From NCBI GenBank assembly GCA_905182495.1, contig CAJJBU010000004.1, positions 1 to 64,000 of the forward strand: a DNA stretch of 64,000 nt, written 5' to 3'. This document shows positions 27,473-38,080 of this stretch, piece after piece. Every line of letters begins with the position of its first letter. Within the stretch, counting starts at the first letter, position 1. The stretch comes from Flavobacteriales bacterium UBA952. GTDB lineage: Bacteria; Bacteroidota; Bacteroidia; Flavobacteriales_D; Crocinitomicaceae. The position numbers and the translations under genes are program-made. The notes beneath the pieces were generated by a model. The model worked only from the letters and a program-made list of their open reading frames with translations. It searched no databases and was not told the origin of the DNA.

Positions 27473-28222
27473 ATGACTCGACTCAATTCAAAAATAGGAA
27501 TTCATAAGATACGATTGTCATCAGTGGATTCTACTAACAATTTTGCTGCCAAACTCGTTAATGAGGGGCTATGTGAACATGGTTCGGTAATTATGGCAGA
27601 TAAGCAGACGAATGGCAGAGGTCAAAGGGATGCCGAATGGCAGTCTGAAGAGAAAATGAACCTTTTAACTTCTTTTGTTTTTCAGTTTAAAAATATAGAA
27701 CCACAAGATGTATTTTTGATAAATGCATTTGTTTCACTAGCAATTATTGATTTCTTAAACGAGATGGACTTGGATGCTCAAATTAAATGGCCAAATGACA
27801 TTATGGTTGGTCCAAACAAAATTTGTGGGATACTCGTTGAAAATAAACTTTCAGGGAATAAACTCTCTCATACCATTGCCGGATTTGGGATTAATGTGAA
27901 TCAAATTGATTTTCAGAAGCTTTCAGGAGTGACCAGTATGAAGCTAGAGCTTGGTAGTGATTACAATTTAGATCAGGTAATGAATGCTTTAATTGTGTCG
28001 TTTAGAAAATGGGAGTTATTAATTACCTCAGAAACTAAAAGAAGACATCTTAAGCAGATGTATCACAATAATTTATTTGGCTTAGATGAGATCAAAGAAT
28101 TCCAAGTAGATACCCATGTTGTTGAAGGTAAAATCAGAGGGGTAACTGATCAAGGTCACTTGAGATTAGAAGTGAAGGGCGAGATAGCTTTATTTCGCAA
28201 TAAAGAAATTGTCTATCTATAA
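27473..28222 (+). CDS. birA: Biotin-[acetyl-CoA-carboxylase] ligase
   Basis: 249 residues, start chosen at ATG 27473. It attaches biotin to the carboxyl-carrier protein through biotinyl-AMP. The biotin/ATP-binding motif GRGQRDAEWQSEEKMNLLTSF is at ~48-68, and IKWPNDIMVGPNKICGILVEN is at ~107-128. No N-terminal winged-helix domain is present, so this is the class I (non-repressor) type and does not bind DNA. The C-terminal SH3-like domain is present. It is convergent with the SRPBCC gene, overlapping it by 6 nt. Confidence 0.95.
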   Translation: MTRLNSKIGIHKIRLSSVDSTNNFAAKLVNEGLCEHGSVIMADKQTNGRGQRDAEWQSEEKMNLLTSFVFQFKNIEPQDVFLINAFVSLAIIDFLNEMDLDAQIKWPNDIMVGPNKICGILVENKLSGNKLSHTIAGFGINVNQIDFQKLSGVTSMKLELGSDYNLDQVMNALIVSFRKWELLITSETKRRHLKQMYHNNLFGLDEIKEFQVDTHVVEGKIRGVTDQGHLRLEVKGEIALFRNKEIVYL

Positions 28223-28615
28223 AAAGTGTTTGCTTAACCTGGAGGACATGTAGTTAAATAAACTAAGTAATGGTTTTTCTACCATTAGTTTTAAAAAAGC
28301 ATTTACCTCACCATCAAATTCAATATGCCCTTGTGTTTCATTGGCACCTAATTCTTCAAGAAAAATGGTGAGTCTGAATGGAAAAGGAGATTTTTCTCCA
28401 GACTTAAGGAAGACTTTGTTTCCTTCGCTGCCATCTTGAATCAATGAGATCATAAACCCCCCTTGAACCTTAAATGAACAAGATGTTTGATCACTCACAA
28501 AATCCTTTACTTTATCCATCGGCAAAAGATGCTCTAGATTGGGTGAATTCATCAAGAATTCTTTTATTATTGGTGCAGCTGCTGCTACGTTTACTTTGTC
28601 TCCAGTTAGTTTCAT
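28217..28615 (-). CDS. SRPBCC-family protein (START-like)
   Basis: 132 residues. The fold-like pattern of alternating strands (SCSFKVQGGFMISLIQD, KSPFPFRLTIFLEEL, ETQGHIEFDGEVNAFLKLMVEKPLLSLFNYM) matches the SRPBCC/polyketide-cyclase superfamily of ligand-binding helix-grip proteins. No ligand is known. The gene follows pyrE by 3 nt and is probably co-transcribed with it, as seen in many flavobacteria. Cytoplasmic. Confidence 0.8.
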   Translation of the reverse strand: MKLTGDKVNVAAAAPIIKEFLMNSPNLEHLLPMDKVKDFVSDQTSCSFKVQGGFMISLIQDGSEGNKVFLKSGEKSPFPFRLTIFLEELGANETQGHIEFDGEVNAFLKLMVEKPLLSLFNYMSSRLSKHFL

Positions 28616-28618
28616 TCT

Positions 28619-29263
28619 CTAAGATTTTAGCCATTTGGAAGGATCTCTACTCCATTCTCTTAATAAATGCAAGTTATCCTTTTTAATGTAATTAGAATCT
28701 AATGCTTTTTCTAATAAGGTCGAGTAATCCGTCAAGGTTGCATAGGCGCACTCCGCTTCGTTAAATCGAGCTTTTGACTCTCCAAATCCATAAGTAAAGA
28801 TAGCTGCCAATCCTTTGACTTCGATCCCTGATTCTCTCAAAGATTCAACTGCTTTTAGGCTACTTCCTCCTGTCGAAATTAGATCTTCAATCACCACAGC
28901 TTGTTGCCCTTTTTCATAATAACCCTCAATTAAATTCTTTCTTCCATGCCCCTTGGCAGCGCTCCTGACGTAAACAAATGGCAATCCCATTTCTTGAGCG
29001 ATAAGTGCACCAATAGCAATGGCGCCAGTAGCGACCCCAACAATAAGGTCTGGAGTTCCAAACTTTTCATTAATGAGTTCCACGATACTTTGGCGAATAT
29101 GAGTTCTAACTGCCGGATGTGAAAGCGTAATTCTATTGTCGCAATATATTGGAGAATTCCATCCTGAGGCCCATGTAAATGGATCATTTGGCTGCAATTT
29201 TATTGCTTTTACTTGTAAGAGTAGCTCTGCAATTTTCAAGGCCCTATCTTTGTCATTGATCAT
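28619..29263 (-). CDS. pyrE: Orotate phosphoribosyltransferase
   Basis: 214 residues from the ATG at 29263; the longer frame to 29404 is rejected because a perfect -7 box lies at 29268-29275. It catalyses orotate + PRPP to OMP in pyrimidine synthesis. The sequence has the substrate-binding FTWASGWNSPIYCDNR near residue 30 and the PRPP motif QAVVIEDLISTGGSSLKAV, with Glu-Asp followed by the Ser-Thr-Gly-Gly loop. KGHGRKN is the flexible catalytic loop with its lysine. It starts head to head with the broken NUDIX gene; the two start codons overlap by 2 nt on opposite strands. Confidence 0.96.
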   Translation of the reverse strand: MINDKDRALKIAELLLQVKAIKLQPNDPFTWASGWNSPIYCDNRITLSHPAVRTHIRQSIVELINEKFGTPDLIVGVATGAIAIGALIAQEMGLPFVYVRSAAKGHGRKNLIEGYYEKGQQAVVIEDLISTGGSSLKAVESLRESGIEVKGLAAIFTYGFGESKARFNEAECAYATLTDYSTLLEKALDSNYIKKDNLHLLREWSRDPSKWLKS

Positions 29264-29267
29264 GGGG

Positions 29268-29275
29268 CAAAAGTA
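29268..29275 (-). promoter_or_regulatory. -7 box of pyrE
   Basis: Minus strand TACTTTTG, a perfect TAnnTTTG, only 4 nt upstream of the ATG at 29263. The transcript is probably leaderless or nearly so. The box lies inside the NUDIX reading frame on the opposite strand. Confidence 0.6.
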
Positions 29276-29404
29276 TAAAGTTTTTACTGAAAAATCGGGG
29301 ATTTTCATCTGTGATTCACCAAAAAAAATATTCCTTGTCAAGATTTCGGTCAATTTATAAATTTCAACCAATTTTCTACCATAGTCGAAAACGGGCCTGT
29401 TCAA

Positions 29405-29734
29405 GTGCTTTGCTCAAATTCGAAAAAAAAGTTCGATGAGTTGTTTGCGAATTTTGAAAGAGTGACAGCAGCAGGCGGTATTGTTTTTAGTGGGAATTGT
29501 GTGCTTTTAATTTTTCGAAATGGTCTGTGGGATTTGCCAAAGGGGCATGTTGATCTTAATGAAGAAATAAATTCTGCAGCAGTAAGGGAAGTAAAAGAGG
29601 AGTGCGGTATAAACAAATCTATAGATATATTGGAGCCTTTTCGGGAGACGTATCACACCTATCTTTTTAAAGCTAGGAGTATCATGAAGACGACCATTGG
29701 TATTTGTTACAGACTTCCCTTTCACAAGAATTAA
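29405..29734 (+). CDS. NUDIX core fragment of the broken gene
   Basis: This open segment (109 codons, apparent GTG start) carries the whole NUDIX box but lacks the proper N- and C-terminal parts, which lie in other frames. The open stretch in this frame begins at about 29315 without an ATG. It is not a complete protein; see the surrounding pseudogene entry. Confidence 0.6.
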   Translation: MLCSNSKKKFDELFANFERVTAAGGIVFSGNCVLLIFRNGLWDLPKGHVDLNEEINSAAVREVKEECGINKSIDILEPFRETYHTYLFKARSIMKTTIGICYRLPFHKN

Positions 29735-29890
29735 CACCTCAAATTGAAAAAGGGATTACAGCGTGCAAATGGGTGCGAATTTCCGATTTGTCGTAATACT
29801 TGTCTGAAACCTTCATTTCTATTCGTGATTTGCTGGAAGAATTTATTGATGTAAATGCGCTTAACGAGTAGTTAAATCATGACGTTTTTA

Positions 29891-29898
29891 TACCTTTG
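29891..29898 (+). promoter_or_regulatory. -7 box of valS
   Basis: Plus strand TACCTTTG, a perfect TAnnTTTG, 16 nt ahead of the ATG at 29915. Confidence 0.6.
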
Positions 29899-29914
29899 CA
29901 TCTAAAATTTCTCA

Positions 29915-32536
29915 ATGAGTATTACAAAAACATATGACCCAAAAATCGCAGAAGAAAAATGGTATGCGCATTGGTTAGAAAAAGGTTATTTTAATTCTAC
30001 TCCAGATGACAGAGAGCCCTTTACAGTCGTAATTCCTCCGCCAAATGTGACAGGTGTTCTTCACATGGGGCATATGCTTAACAATACGATTCAAGATGTT
30101 TTGATTCGCCGTGCAAGGATGCAAGGTAAGAATGCCTGTTGGGTTCCTGGAACGGATCATGCATCAATTGCTACGGAAGCAAAAGTAGTTCAAAAGTTAA
30201 AAAGTGAGGGCTTAAAGAAGTCCGATTTATCGAGAGAGGTGTTTTTGGAGCACGCATTTGAATGGAAAGAAAAACATGGTGGAATTATCCTTGAGCAGCT
30301 TAAAAAACTTGGTGCGTCTTGTGATTGGGAAAGAACACACTTCACAATGGATGATGGTTATTCTGAGTCTGTAATAAAAGTATTTATTGACTTATTTAAC
30401 AAGGGTAAGATATATAGAGGAGTCCGAATGGTGAATTGGGATCCGGATGCCTTAACGGCTGTTTCTGATGAGGAAGTATTGCATAAGGAAGTCAATTCAA
30501 AGTTGTTTTATGTGCGATATAAAGTGGTTGGCTCGCAAGACGAATGGTTGACCGTAGCTACAACAAGACCTGAGACAATTTTTGGCGACACGGCGATTTG
30601 TGTGAACCCAAATGACGAACGCTACAAATATTTAAAAGGAAAGCGCATTCATGTTCCATTAACGGATCGAGAAATACCCGTAATAACGGATGAGTATGTG
30701 GATACTGAATTCGGAACAGGTTGTCTTAAAATAACGCCTGCTCACGATATTAATGATTACGAAATAGGGGTGAAGCATAGCCTTGATAACATCAATGTTT
30801 TTAATGACGACGGTACACTAAATGCCTATGGTCAGCATTATGAAGATATGGATAGATTTGAAGTCCGAAAACTTATTGAAAAGGAGCTGAACGAAAAGGG
30901 CTATTTAATCAAGGTTGAGGACCATCAAAATAAAGTGGGTTATTCTGAACGAACAAATGCCATTATCGAGCCAAAGCTTTCCTTACAATGGTTTGTGAAC
31001 ATGAAGGAGATGGGAGCGCCAGCATTGGAAAATGTAATGAATGGAAATGTTCAATTCCATCCGAGTAAATTTAAAAACACCTATCGCCATTGGATGGAAA
31101 ATATCAAGGATTGGTGTATCTCCAGACAATTATGGTGGGGACACCGTATCCCTGCTTTTTATTATGGCAAAGGGACCAATGATTTTGTAGTAGCTAAAAC
31201 AGTCGAAGAAGCCTTGGTATTGGCCTCGAAAAAAACCAATAAGTCTTTATCTATTAATGATTTAAGGCAGGATGAGGATGTTCTGGATACCTGGTTTTCA
31301 AGCTGGTTGTGGCCTATTTCAGTCTTTAATGGTCTTACTGAGCCCGGGAACAAAGAGATTAAATATTATTACCCGACCAATGACTTGGTTACTGCTCCTG
31401 AGATCATGTTCTTTTGGGTGGCTAGGATGATTATGGCAGGGTATGAATACCTTGACGAGTTGCCTTTTAAAAATGTTTATTTCACAGGTATTGTTCGTGA
31501 TAAATTAGGTCGGAAGATGTCTAAATCATTAGGGAACTCTCCGGATCCAATAGAGTTGATTCATAAGTTTGGTGCAGATGGCGTCCGTGTGGGTGTTTTA
31601 ATTAGCTCTCCTGCTGGAAATGATTTGCCCTTCGATACAAGTCAATGTGAACAAGGACGCAACTTTTCAAATAAAATTTGGAATGCATTTAGATTGATTT
31701 CTAGTTGGGAAGTGAGAGATATTGAACAGCCTGCATCTTCTGCAATAGCAATTAAATGGTTTGAAAATAAATTTCAAAAAACATTGGCGGAGCTAAATGA
31801 CTTGTATGACAATTATAAGATATCGGAAGCACTAATGGTGAGCTACAAGCTTGTTTGGGATGATTTTTGCTCATGGTATTTGGAGGTTATCAAACCTGGT
31901 TATCAGCATCCTATTGATCGAAGAACGTATGATAAATCCATTCTGTTATTTGACGATATATTAAAAACACTACATCCTTTTATGCCTTTTGTTACTGAAG
32001 AATTGTGGCATCAATTATCAAATAAAAAACAAGATTTGGTTATATCCCCTTGGCCTGACACGATTGCCCATGACGAGGGAACTCTTACGGCTTTTGATAG
32101 TGCCGCAGAGATCGTTACTAATATTAGGAATATTAGAAAGCAGCAAAATATCGGAGCCAAAGTGAAGCTTGAGCTTTTTTATTCGGGGAAATATTTGGGC
32201 AGTTCAGAATTCACTTCTTTAATTCGTAAAATGGGGAATCTATCTCTTTTTGAGGCTACAAATGATAAAATAGGCAATTCAAATGGCTTTATAGTTGATG
32301 GTATCCAGTTTTATGTTCCTTTTGGAGACTCTGTAGATGTTGAGTCTGAAAGAATCAAACTTGAACAGGAAATTGAATATTCTAAAGGGTTTTTAGTAAG
32401 TGTTCAGAAAAAGCTAGGAAATGAACGATTTGTAAAATCGGCTCCTTCTAGCGTTGTGGATAATGAGAAAAAGAAACAATCAGATACCTTATTGAAAATC
32501 TCTTTACTAGAAGAAAAGCTGAACAACTTAAGTTAG
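29915..32536 (+). CDS. valS: Valyl-tRNA synthetase
   Basis: 873 residues, full length for the family. A class I synthetase that charges tRNA(Val) with valine. The HIGH-type motif PPPNVTGVLHMGHMLN is at ~43-58. The editing (CP1) domain follows with TTRPETIFGDTAICVNP. The KMSKS loop GRKMSKSLGN has its core at 534-538. The anticodon-binding domain follows, and the C-terminal ~65 residues form the coiled-coil arm (IKLEQEIEYSKGFLVSVQKKL). Monocistronic with its own -7 box; converges with the OmpA-like gene, overlapping by 4 nt. Confidence 0.98.
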   Translation: MSITKTYDPKIAEEKWYAHWLEKGYFNSTPDDREPFTVVIPPPNVTGVLHMGHMLNNTIQDVLIRRARMQGKNACWVPGTDHASIATEAKVVQKLKSEGLKKSDLSREVFLEHAFEWKEKHGGIILEQLKKLGASCDWERTHFTMDDGYSESVIKVFIDLFNKGKIYRGVRMVNWDPDALTAVSDEEVLHKEVNSKLFYVRYKVVGSQDEWLTVATTRPETIFGDTAICVNPNDERYKYLKGKRIHVPLTDREIPVITDEYVDTEFGTGCLKITPAHDINDYEIGVKHSLDNINVFNDDGTLNAYGQHYEDMDRFEVRKLIEKELNEKGYLIKVEDHQNKVGYSERTNAIIEPKLSLQWFVNMKEMGAPALENVMNGNVQFHPSKFKNTYRHWMENIKDWCISRQLWWGHRIPAFYYGKGTNDFVVAKTVEEALVLASKKTNKSLSINDLRQDEDVLDTWFSSWLWPISVFNGLTEPGNKEIKYYYPTNDLVTAPEIMFFWVARMIMAGYEYLDELPFKNVYFTGIVRDKLGRKMSKSLGNSPDPIELIHKFGADGVRVGVLISSPAGNDLPFDTSQCEQGRNFSNKIWNAFRLISSWEVRDIEQPASSAIAIKWFENKFQKTLAELNDLYDNYKISEALMVSYKLVWDDFCSWYLEVIKPGYQHPIDRRTYDKSILLFDDILKTLHPFMPFVTEELWHQLSNKKQDLVISPWPDTIAHDEGTLTAFDSAAEIVTNIRNIRKQQNIGAKVKLELFYSGKYLGSSEFTSLIRKMGNLSLFEATNDKIGNSNGFIVDGIQFYVPFGDSVDVESERIKLEQEIEYSKGFLVSVQKKLGNERFVKSAPSSVVDNEKKKQSDTLLKISLLEEKLNNLS

Positions 32537-33378
32537 ATAAAGGTAAAGTCGACACGTCTATTTTTACTTTTTCCTGCAGCTGTTTTGTTTGATTCCATAG
32601 GTTTTTTTTCGCCTTTAAAATCGATTACAATCCGGTCTCTTCGCAGCCCTCTGCTTGTGAAAAAGAAAATGATACTTTCTGCTCTCCTTTTCGATAAGCT
32701 ATGGTTATAGGCGTCTGCACCATCTGAATCCGTGTGCCCAGTCACTTGAATTCTTAGATCAGAATGGCTTTTAATTATTTTAATAATTTCTTTTAATTCG
32801 GAATGGTATTTCCCATCTATAAATGATTCGTCTACATCGAAAAATATTGGCGTAAAAACAAAATTCTTAAGTTCTTCTAGTCTTTTTTCTGGTGCTGATA
32901 ATCCAGCGTGATATTCTTTGGAGAAGTTCGATATCCAATGGGTATTTTTTAAAGTTTTGGATTTGCTATTGAAAGAGAATTCACCGCGGTATAAAACGAT
33001 TCCCATCTTAGTCATGGAGCTATTCATCTCCTCTAGATATCCAGTTTTTAAGTTGTATTTAAATCGATATTGTTGGTGGTCGTTAGCTTCGTTTTTTCTT
33101 GACGCGTTAAGGGTAGTGACCTCTTTGATTATGACATCAATATAGTCCTTAGTGCCTACTATTTTTTTGACGGTAACGATTCCTTTAGGGTTTTTAGTTT
33201 TCATAACGCCTTCAAGGAGACCGCTTAAAACCTTGATCTCCAATTCATATATATTACCAATATTTGCTGAGTCCAATAGCTGAGCACCTCTCCATTTTCC
33301 AGAAAATTTTAATTGTGCATTTAAACCGTTATGACAAGAAAGGAAACAGAATAAAGTTAAAAAAATGATTAATTTCAT
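32533..33378 (-). CDS. OmpA-family peptidoglycan-binding protein
   Basis: 281 residues from the ATG at 33378; upstream in-frame starts at 33384 and 33423 are less likely. The N-terminal signal MKLIIFLTLFCFLSC could be a lipoprotein signal with Cys15, or the signal may be cleaved later at GLNA-Q. A beta-rich region spans ~20-165. The C-terminal OmpA domain (~180-281) contains TPIFFDVDESFIDGKYHSELKEI, VTGHTDSDGADAYNHSLSKRRAESI and a final SKNRRVDFTFI. The Asp and Arg that hold diaminopimelate in this domain are present. It probably tethers the outer membrane to peptidoglycan. Divergent from gpx, 81 nt apart. Confidence 0.85.
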   Translation of the reverse strand: MKLIIFLTLFCFLSCHNGLNAQLKFSGKWRGAQLLDSANIGNIYELEIKVLSGLLEGVMKTKNPKGIVTVKKIVGTKDYIDVIIKEVTTLNASRKNEANDHQQYRFKYNLKTGYLEEMNSSMTKMGIVLYRGEFSFNSKSKTLKNTHWISNFSKEYHAGLSAPEKRLEELKNFVFTPIFFDVDESFIDGKYHSELKEIIKIIKSHSDLRIQVTGHTDSDGADAYNHSLSKRRAESIIFFFTSRGLRRDRIVIDFKGEKKPMESNKTAAGKSKNRRVDFTFI

Positions 33379-33459
33379 ACGCATTACTAATATGTATTCG
33401 AATATTAACAAAAAATGTTCCATTTGAACATTTTATTGCAAAAAGTGTTAAACTCCTAT

Positions 33460-34035
33460 ATGAAAAAGATAAGTTTACTTATACTCATTCCTGCAGGTCT
33501 TTTATTAATGGCCTTTTTAATGAATCCAAAAACCCCTACAATGCCAGTAAATAAAACATCCCTTCATGAATACGCGGTTACGGATATTAATGGCGTTTCT
33601 TACGATTTGTCTCAGCACAAAGGAAAAAAGGTAATGGTCGTAAATACAGCATCAAAATGTGGTTTAACTCCTCAATATGACGCATTGGAGACGCTTTACA
33701 AAAAATACGGCGGTGATAACTTTGTGATTATTGCTTTTCCTTCCAATGACTTTATGGGGCAGGAGCCAGGTTCTGATGAAGAGATTCTTGCTTTTTGTAA
33801 GAAAAATTATGGGGTTACCTTTCCGGTGATGTCAAAGGTAAAAGTAAAGGGAAAGAACAAATGTGAAGTTTATCGTTTTTTGACCGAAATGTCCTTGAAT
33901 GGTTTAGAGGACAGTGATGTGAAATGGAATTTTCAAAAATACTTGATTGACGAAAATGGTTTTTTAGATCAAGTAATCTCACCAAGAACTGCGCCTGATT
34001 CTCCCGAAATTATTTCTTGGATAACAAAGCGATAA
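33460..34035 (+). CDS. Glutathione peroxidase-like thiol peroxidase
   Basis: 191 residues from the ATG at 33460; the first ~20 residues (KKISLLILIPAGLLLMAFL) form a signal or anchor, so it acts outside the cytoplasm. The catalytic tetrad of the family is visible: Cys67 in VNTASKCGLTPQY (cysteine, not selenocysteine), Gln in FPSNDFMGQEPGS, and Trp-Asn in KWNFQKYLID. A resolving cysteine is probably in LAFCKKNYG. These enzymes usually draw on thioredoxin in bacteria. It reduces hydroperoxides. Confidence 0.92.
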   Translation: MKKISLLILIPAGLLLMAFLMNPKTPTMPVNKTSLHEYAVTDINGVSYDLSQHKGKKVMVVNTASKCGLTPQYDALETLYKKYGGDNFVIIAFPSNDFMGQEPGSDEEILAFCKKNYGVTFPVMSKVKVKGKNKCEVYRFLTEMSLNGLEDSDVKWNFQKYLIDENGFLDQVISPRTAPDSPEIISWITKR

Positions 34036-34107
34036 GCCCGTTGAAATATTGTTGATAAGTCCACTTTATTTCGTCCTTAAAAGCTATTAAAAGCGTCCTT
34101 AATTCGT

Positions 34108-34115
34108 TATTTTTG
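34108..34115 (+). promoter_or_regulatory. -7 box of gyrB
   Basis: Plus strand TATTTTTG, a perfect TAnnTTTG, 42 nt ahead of the ATG at 34158, leaving a leader of about 35 nt. Confidence 0.6.
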
Positions 34116-34154
34116 TTTAGACTACAGAAGGGTCTTATATAAAAACATATTTAA

Positions 34155-36891
<2,737 letters not shown>

Positions 36892-36893
36892 GT

Positions 36894-37562
36894 TTAGTTT
36901 AGCTGGAAGTTAATTGGCAATCGACAACGCGCTCTAACGGCTCGCCCTGCTGCTTCTCCAGCGGTCCATTTGGGCATCTTACGGACAACTCGTTTAGCTT
37001 CCTTATCTAAATCAGGACTAATCCCTCTTTCAATTTTTACATTCGTTATAGAGCCATCTTTTTCAACAACAAAAGATAAAAATACGCGTCCTTGCTCATT
37101 CATTTCTATGGAAGTTTGGGGGTAATCAACATTGTCATTGATCCATTTGATCATTGCAGCAGCTCCGCCCGGGAATCCCGCTTCGACATCTGGGAACTCT
37201 ACAATCTCTTCGACGACAGTAATTACTTCTTCTTCTGCAATTGGCGGTGGTTCAGGTGGTGTAACATCTGGGGGAGGTGGCTCGTCAATGTTTTCTTCTT
37301 CTTGTATTTCTTCCACTATAGGCGGTTGAATAACGACTGCGGGTGGCTCTTCTATTTCTTCTGGCTCTGGCTTTTCTTCCTCTTCTGCCTGATATTCTTG
37401 ACTTTTCTGTCTTGATTTGGAATCAGATAGATCATCATCCATTTTAACGGATTGGAAAGTAAATGCGGCTAGGGTCAAACCAGCAACGTAATTTAAACCG
37501 ATCATTAGAAAACTAGATTTGACTCTATCTACATCGACTTCTGAATTTTTCTTTATTTCCAT
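36894..37562 (-). CDS. TonB-family energy transducer
   Basis: 222 residues from the ATG at 37562; the upstream start at 37589 is excluded by a -7 box at 37568-37575. One N-terminal helix (FLMIGLNYVAGLTLAAFTFQSV) is followed by an acidic, proline-rich spacer (~45-125, with many EEPP-type repeats). The C-terminal TonB_C domain follows: FPGGAAAMIKWINDNVDYP, GRVFLSFVVEKDGSITNVKI and GRAVRARCRLPINF. It passes energy from an ExbB/ExbD motor to outer-membrane receptors; no exb genes lie here. Confidence 0.92.
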   Translation of the reverse strand: MEIKKNSEVDVDRVKSSFLMIGLNYVAGLTLAAFTFQSVKMDDDLSDSKSRQKSQEYQAEEEEKPEPEEIEEPPAVVIQPPIVEEIQEEENIDEPPPPDVTPPEPPPIAEEEVITVVEEIVEFPDVEAGFPGGAAAMIKWINDNVDYPQTSIEMNEQGRVFLSFVVEKDGSITNVKIERGISPDLDKEAKRVVRKMPKWTAGEAAGRAVRARCRLPINFQLN

Positions 37563-37567
37563 GATAT

Positions 37568-37575
37568 CAAATTTA
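37568..37575 (-). promoter_or_regulatory. -7 box of the tonB-like gene
   Basis: Minus strand TAAATTTG, a perfect TAnnTTTG, 5 nt upstream of the ATG at 37562. It lies downstream of the alternative start at 37589 and so argues against it. Confidence 0.55.
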
Positions 37576-37601
37576 TAAAATTGACACAATTAATATGCCA
37601 T

Positions 37602-37979
37602 TTATTGAATTAAATTAGAATAAGCTTCTACTGAAAGTAAATTTTCTAATTCTGAAATATCGGAGATTTTAATTTTTATCATCCAGCCTTCTCCGTATGG
37701 ATCTGTATTAACGAGTTCAGGTTGAGTTTCTAGGGCTTCATTAAATTCTAAAACCTCTCCAGAAATAGGCATGAATAAATCAGAAACTGTCTTTACAGCC
37801 TCTACAGATCCAAATACTTCTTCAATGTCAAGGGATTCATCAACGGATTCTATTTCAATAAATACAATATCTCCTAGCTCTCCTTGAGCGAAATCGGTAA
37901 CCCCGACAGTTGCAATGTCACCATCTACAAGCACCCATTCATGGTCCTTAGTATATTTTAAATCTTTTGGAATATTCAT
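37602..37979 (-). CDS. gcvH: Glycine cleavage system H protein
   Basis: 125 residues, typical size. It carries the lipoyl-lysine arm that shuttles the aminomethyl group between the P, T and L proteins. The lipoylation site is Lys63 in [17 protein letters not shown], followed by [11 protein letters not shown] and [17 protein letters not shown]. The other gcv genes are not in the window. Its promoter faces that of prfB. Confidence 0.96.
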   Translation of the reverse strand: MNIPKDLKYTKDHEWVLVDGDIATVGVTDFAQGELGDIVFIEIESVDESLDIEEVFGSVEAVKTVSDLFMPISGEVLEFNEALETQPELVNTDPYGEGWMIKIKISDISELENLLSVEAYSNLIQ

Positions 37980-38001
37980 GTTTTTATTTTTTTAATCGTT
38001 T

Positions 38002-38009
38002 CAAAAATA
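38002..38009 (-). promoter_or_regulatory. -7 box of gcvH
   Basis: Minus strand TATTTTTG, a perfect TAnnTTTG, 22 nt upstream of the ATG at 37979. Confidence 0.6.
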
Positions 38010-38068
38010 ATGAATTAGATTTGAGAGACAGTTATTAATTTGAATAAACAATAATAATTTTTTAAGAC

Positions 38069-38076
38069 TATTTTTG
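38069..38076 (+). promoter_or_regulatory. -7 box of prfB
   Basis: Plus strand TATTTTTG, a perfect TAnnTTTG, 4 nt ahead of the ATG at 38081, so the mRNA is probably leaderless or nearly so. Confidence 0.6.
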
Positions 38077-38080
38077 TAGC

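Larger units (their letters stand above)
29262..29871 (+). pseudogene. NUDIX hydrolase gene broken by two frameshifts and one stop
   Basis: Reading across frames gives one continuous NUDIX protein. Segment 1 (ATG 29262) reads MGQKYKVFTEKSGIFICDSP. Segment 2 covers the NUDIX core: GIVFSGN, FRNGLWDLPKGHVDLNEEIN, REVKEECGI, with the full GX5EX7REUXEEXGU box near 29545-29613. Segment 3 continues SLSQELTPQIEKGITACKWVRISDLS and YLSETFISIRDLLEEFIDVNALNE. Segments 1 and 2 join after an A8 run at 29321-29328 (one base missing). Segments 2 and 3 join near 29713 (one base missing). Segment 3 holds an in-frame TAA at 29794-29796. An intact version would hydrolyse nucleoside diphosphate derivatives. Either a true pseudogene or a low-quality stretch. 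Confidence 0.75.

Noticed and set aside
29264-29404. Longer pyrE start at 29404
   Set aside because: The extra 47 residues run over the NUDIX frame and past a perfect -7 box at 29268-29275; the shorter start matches PyrE.
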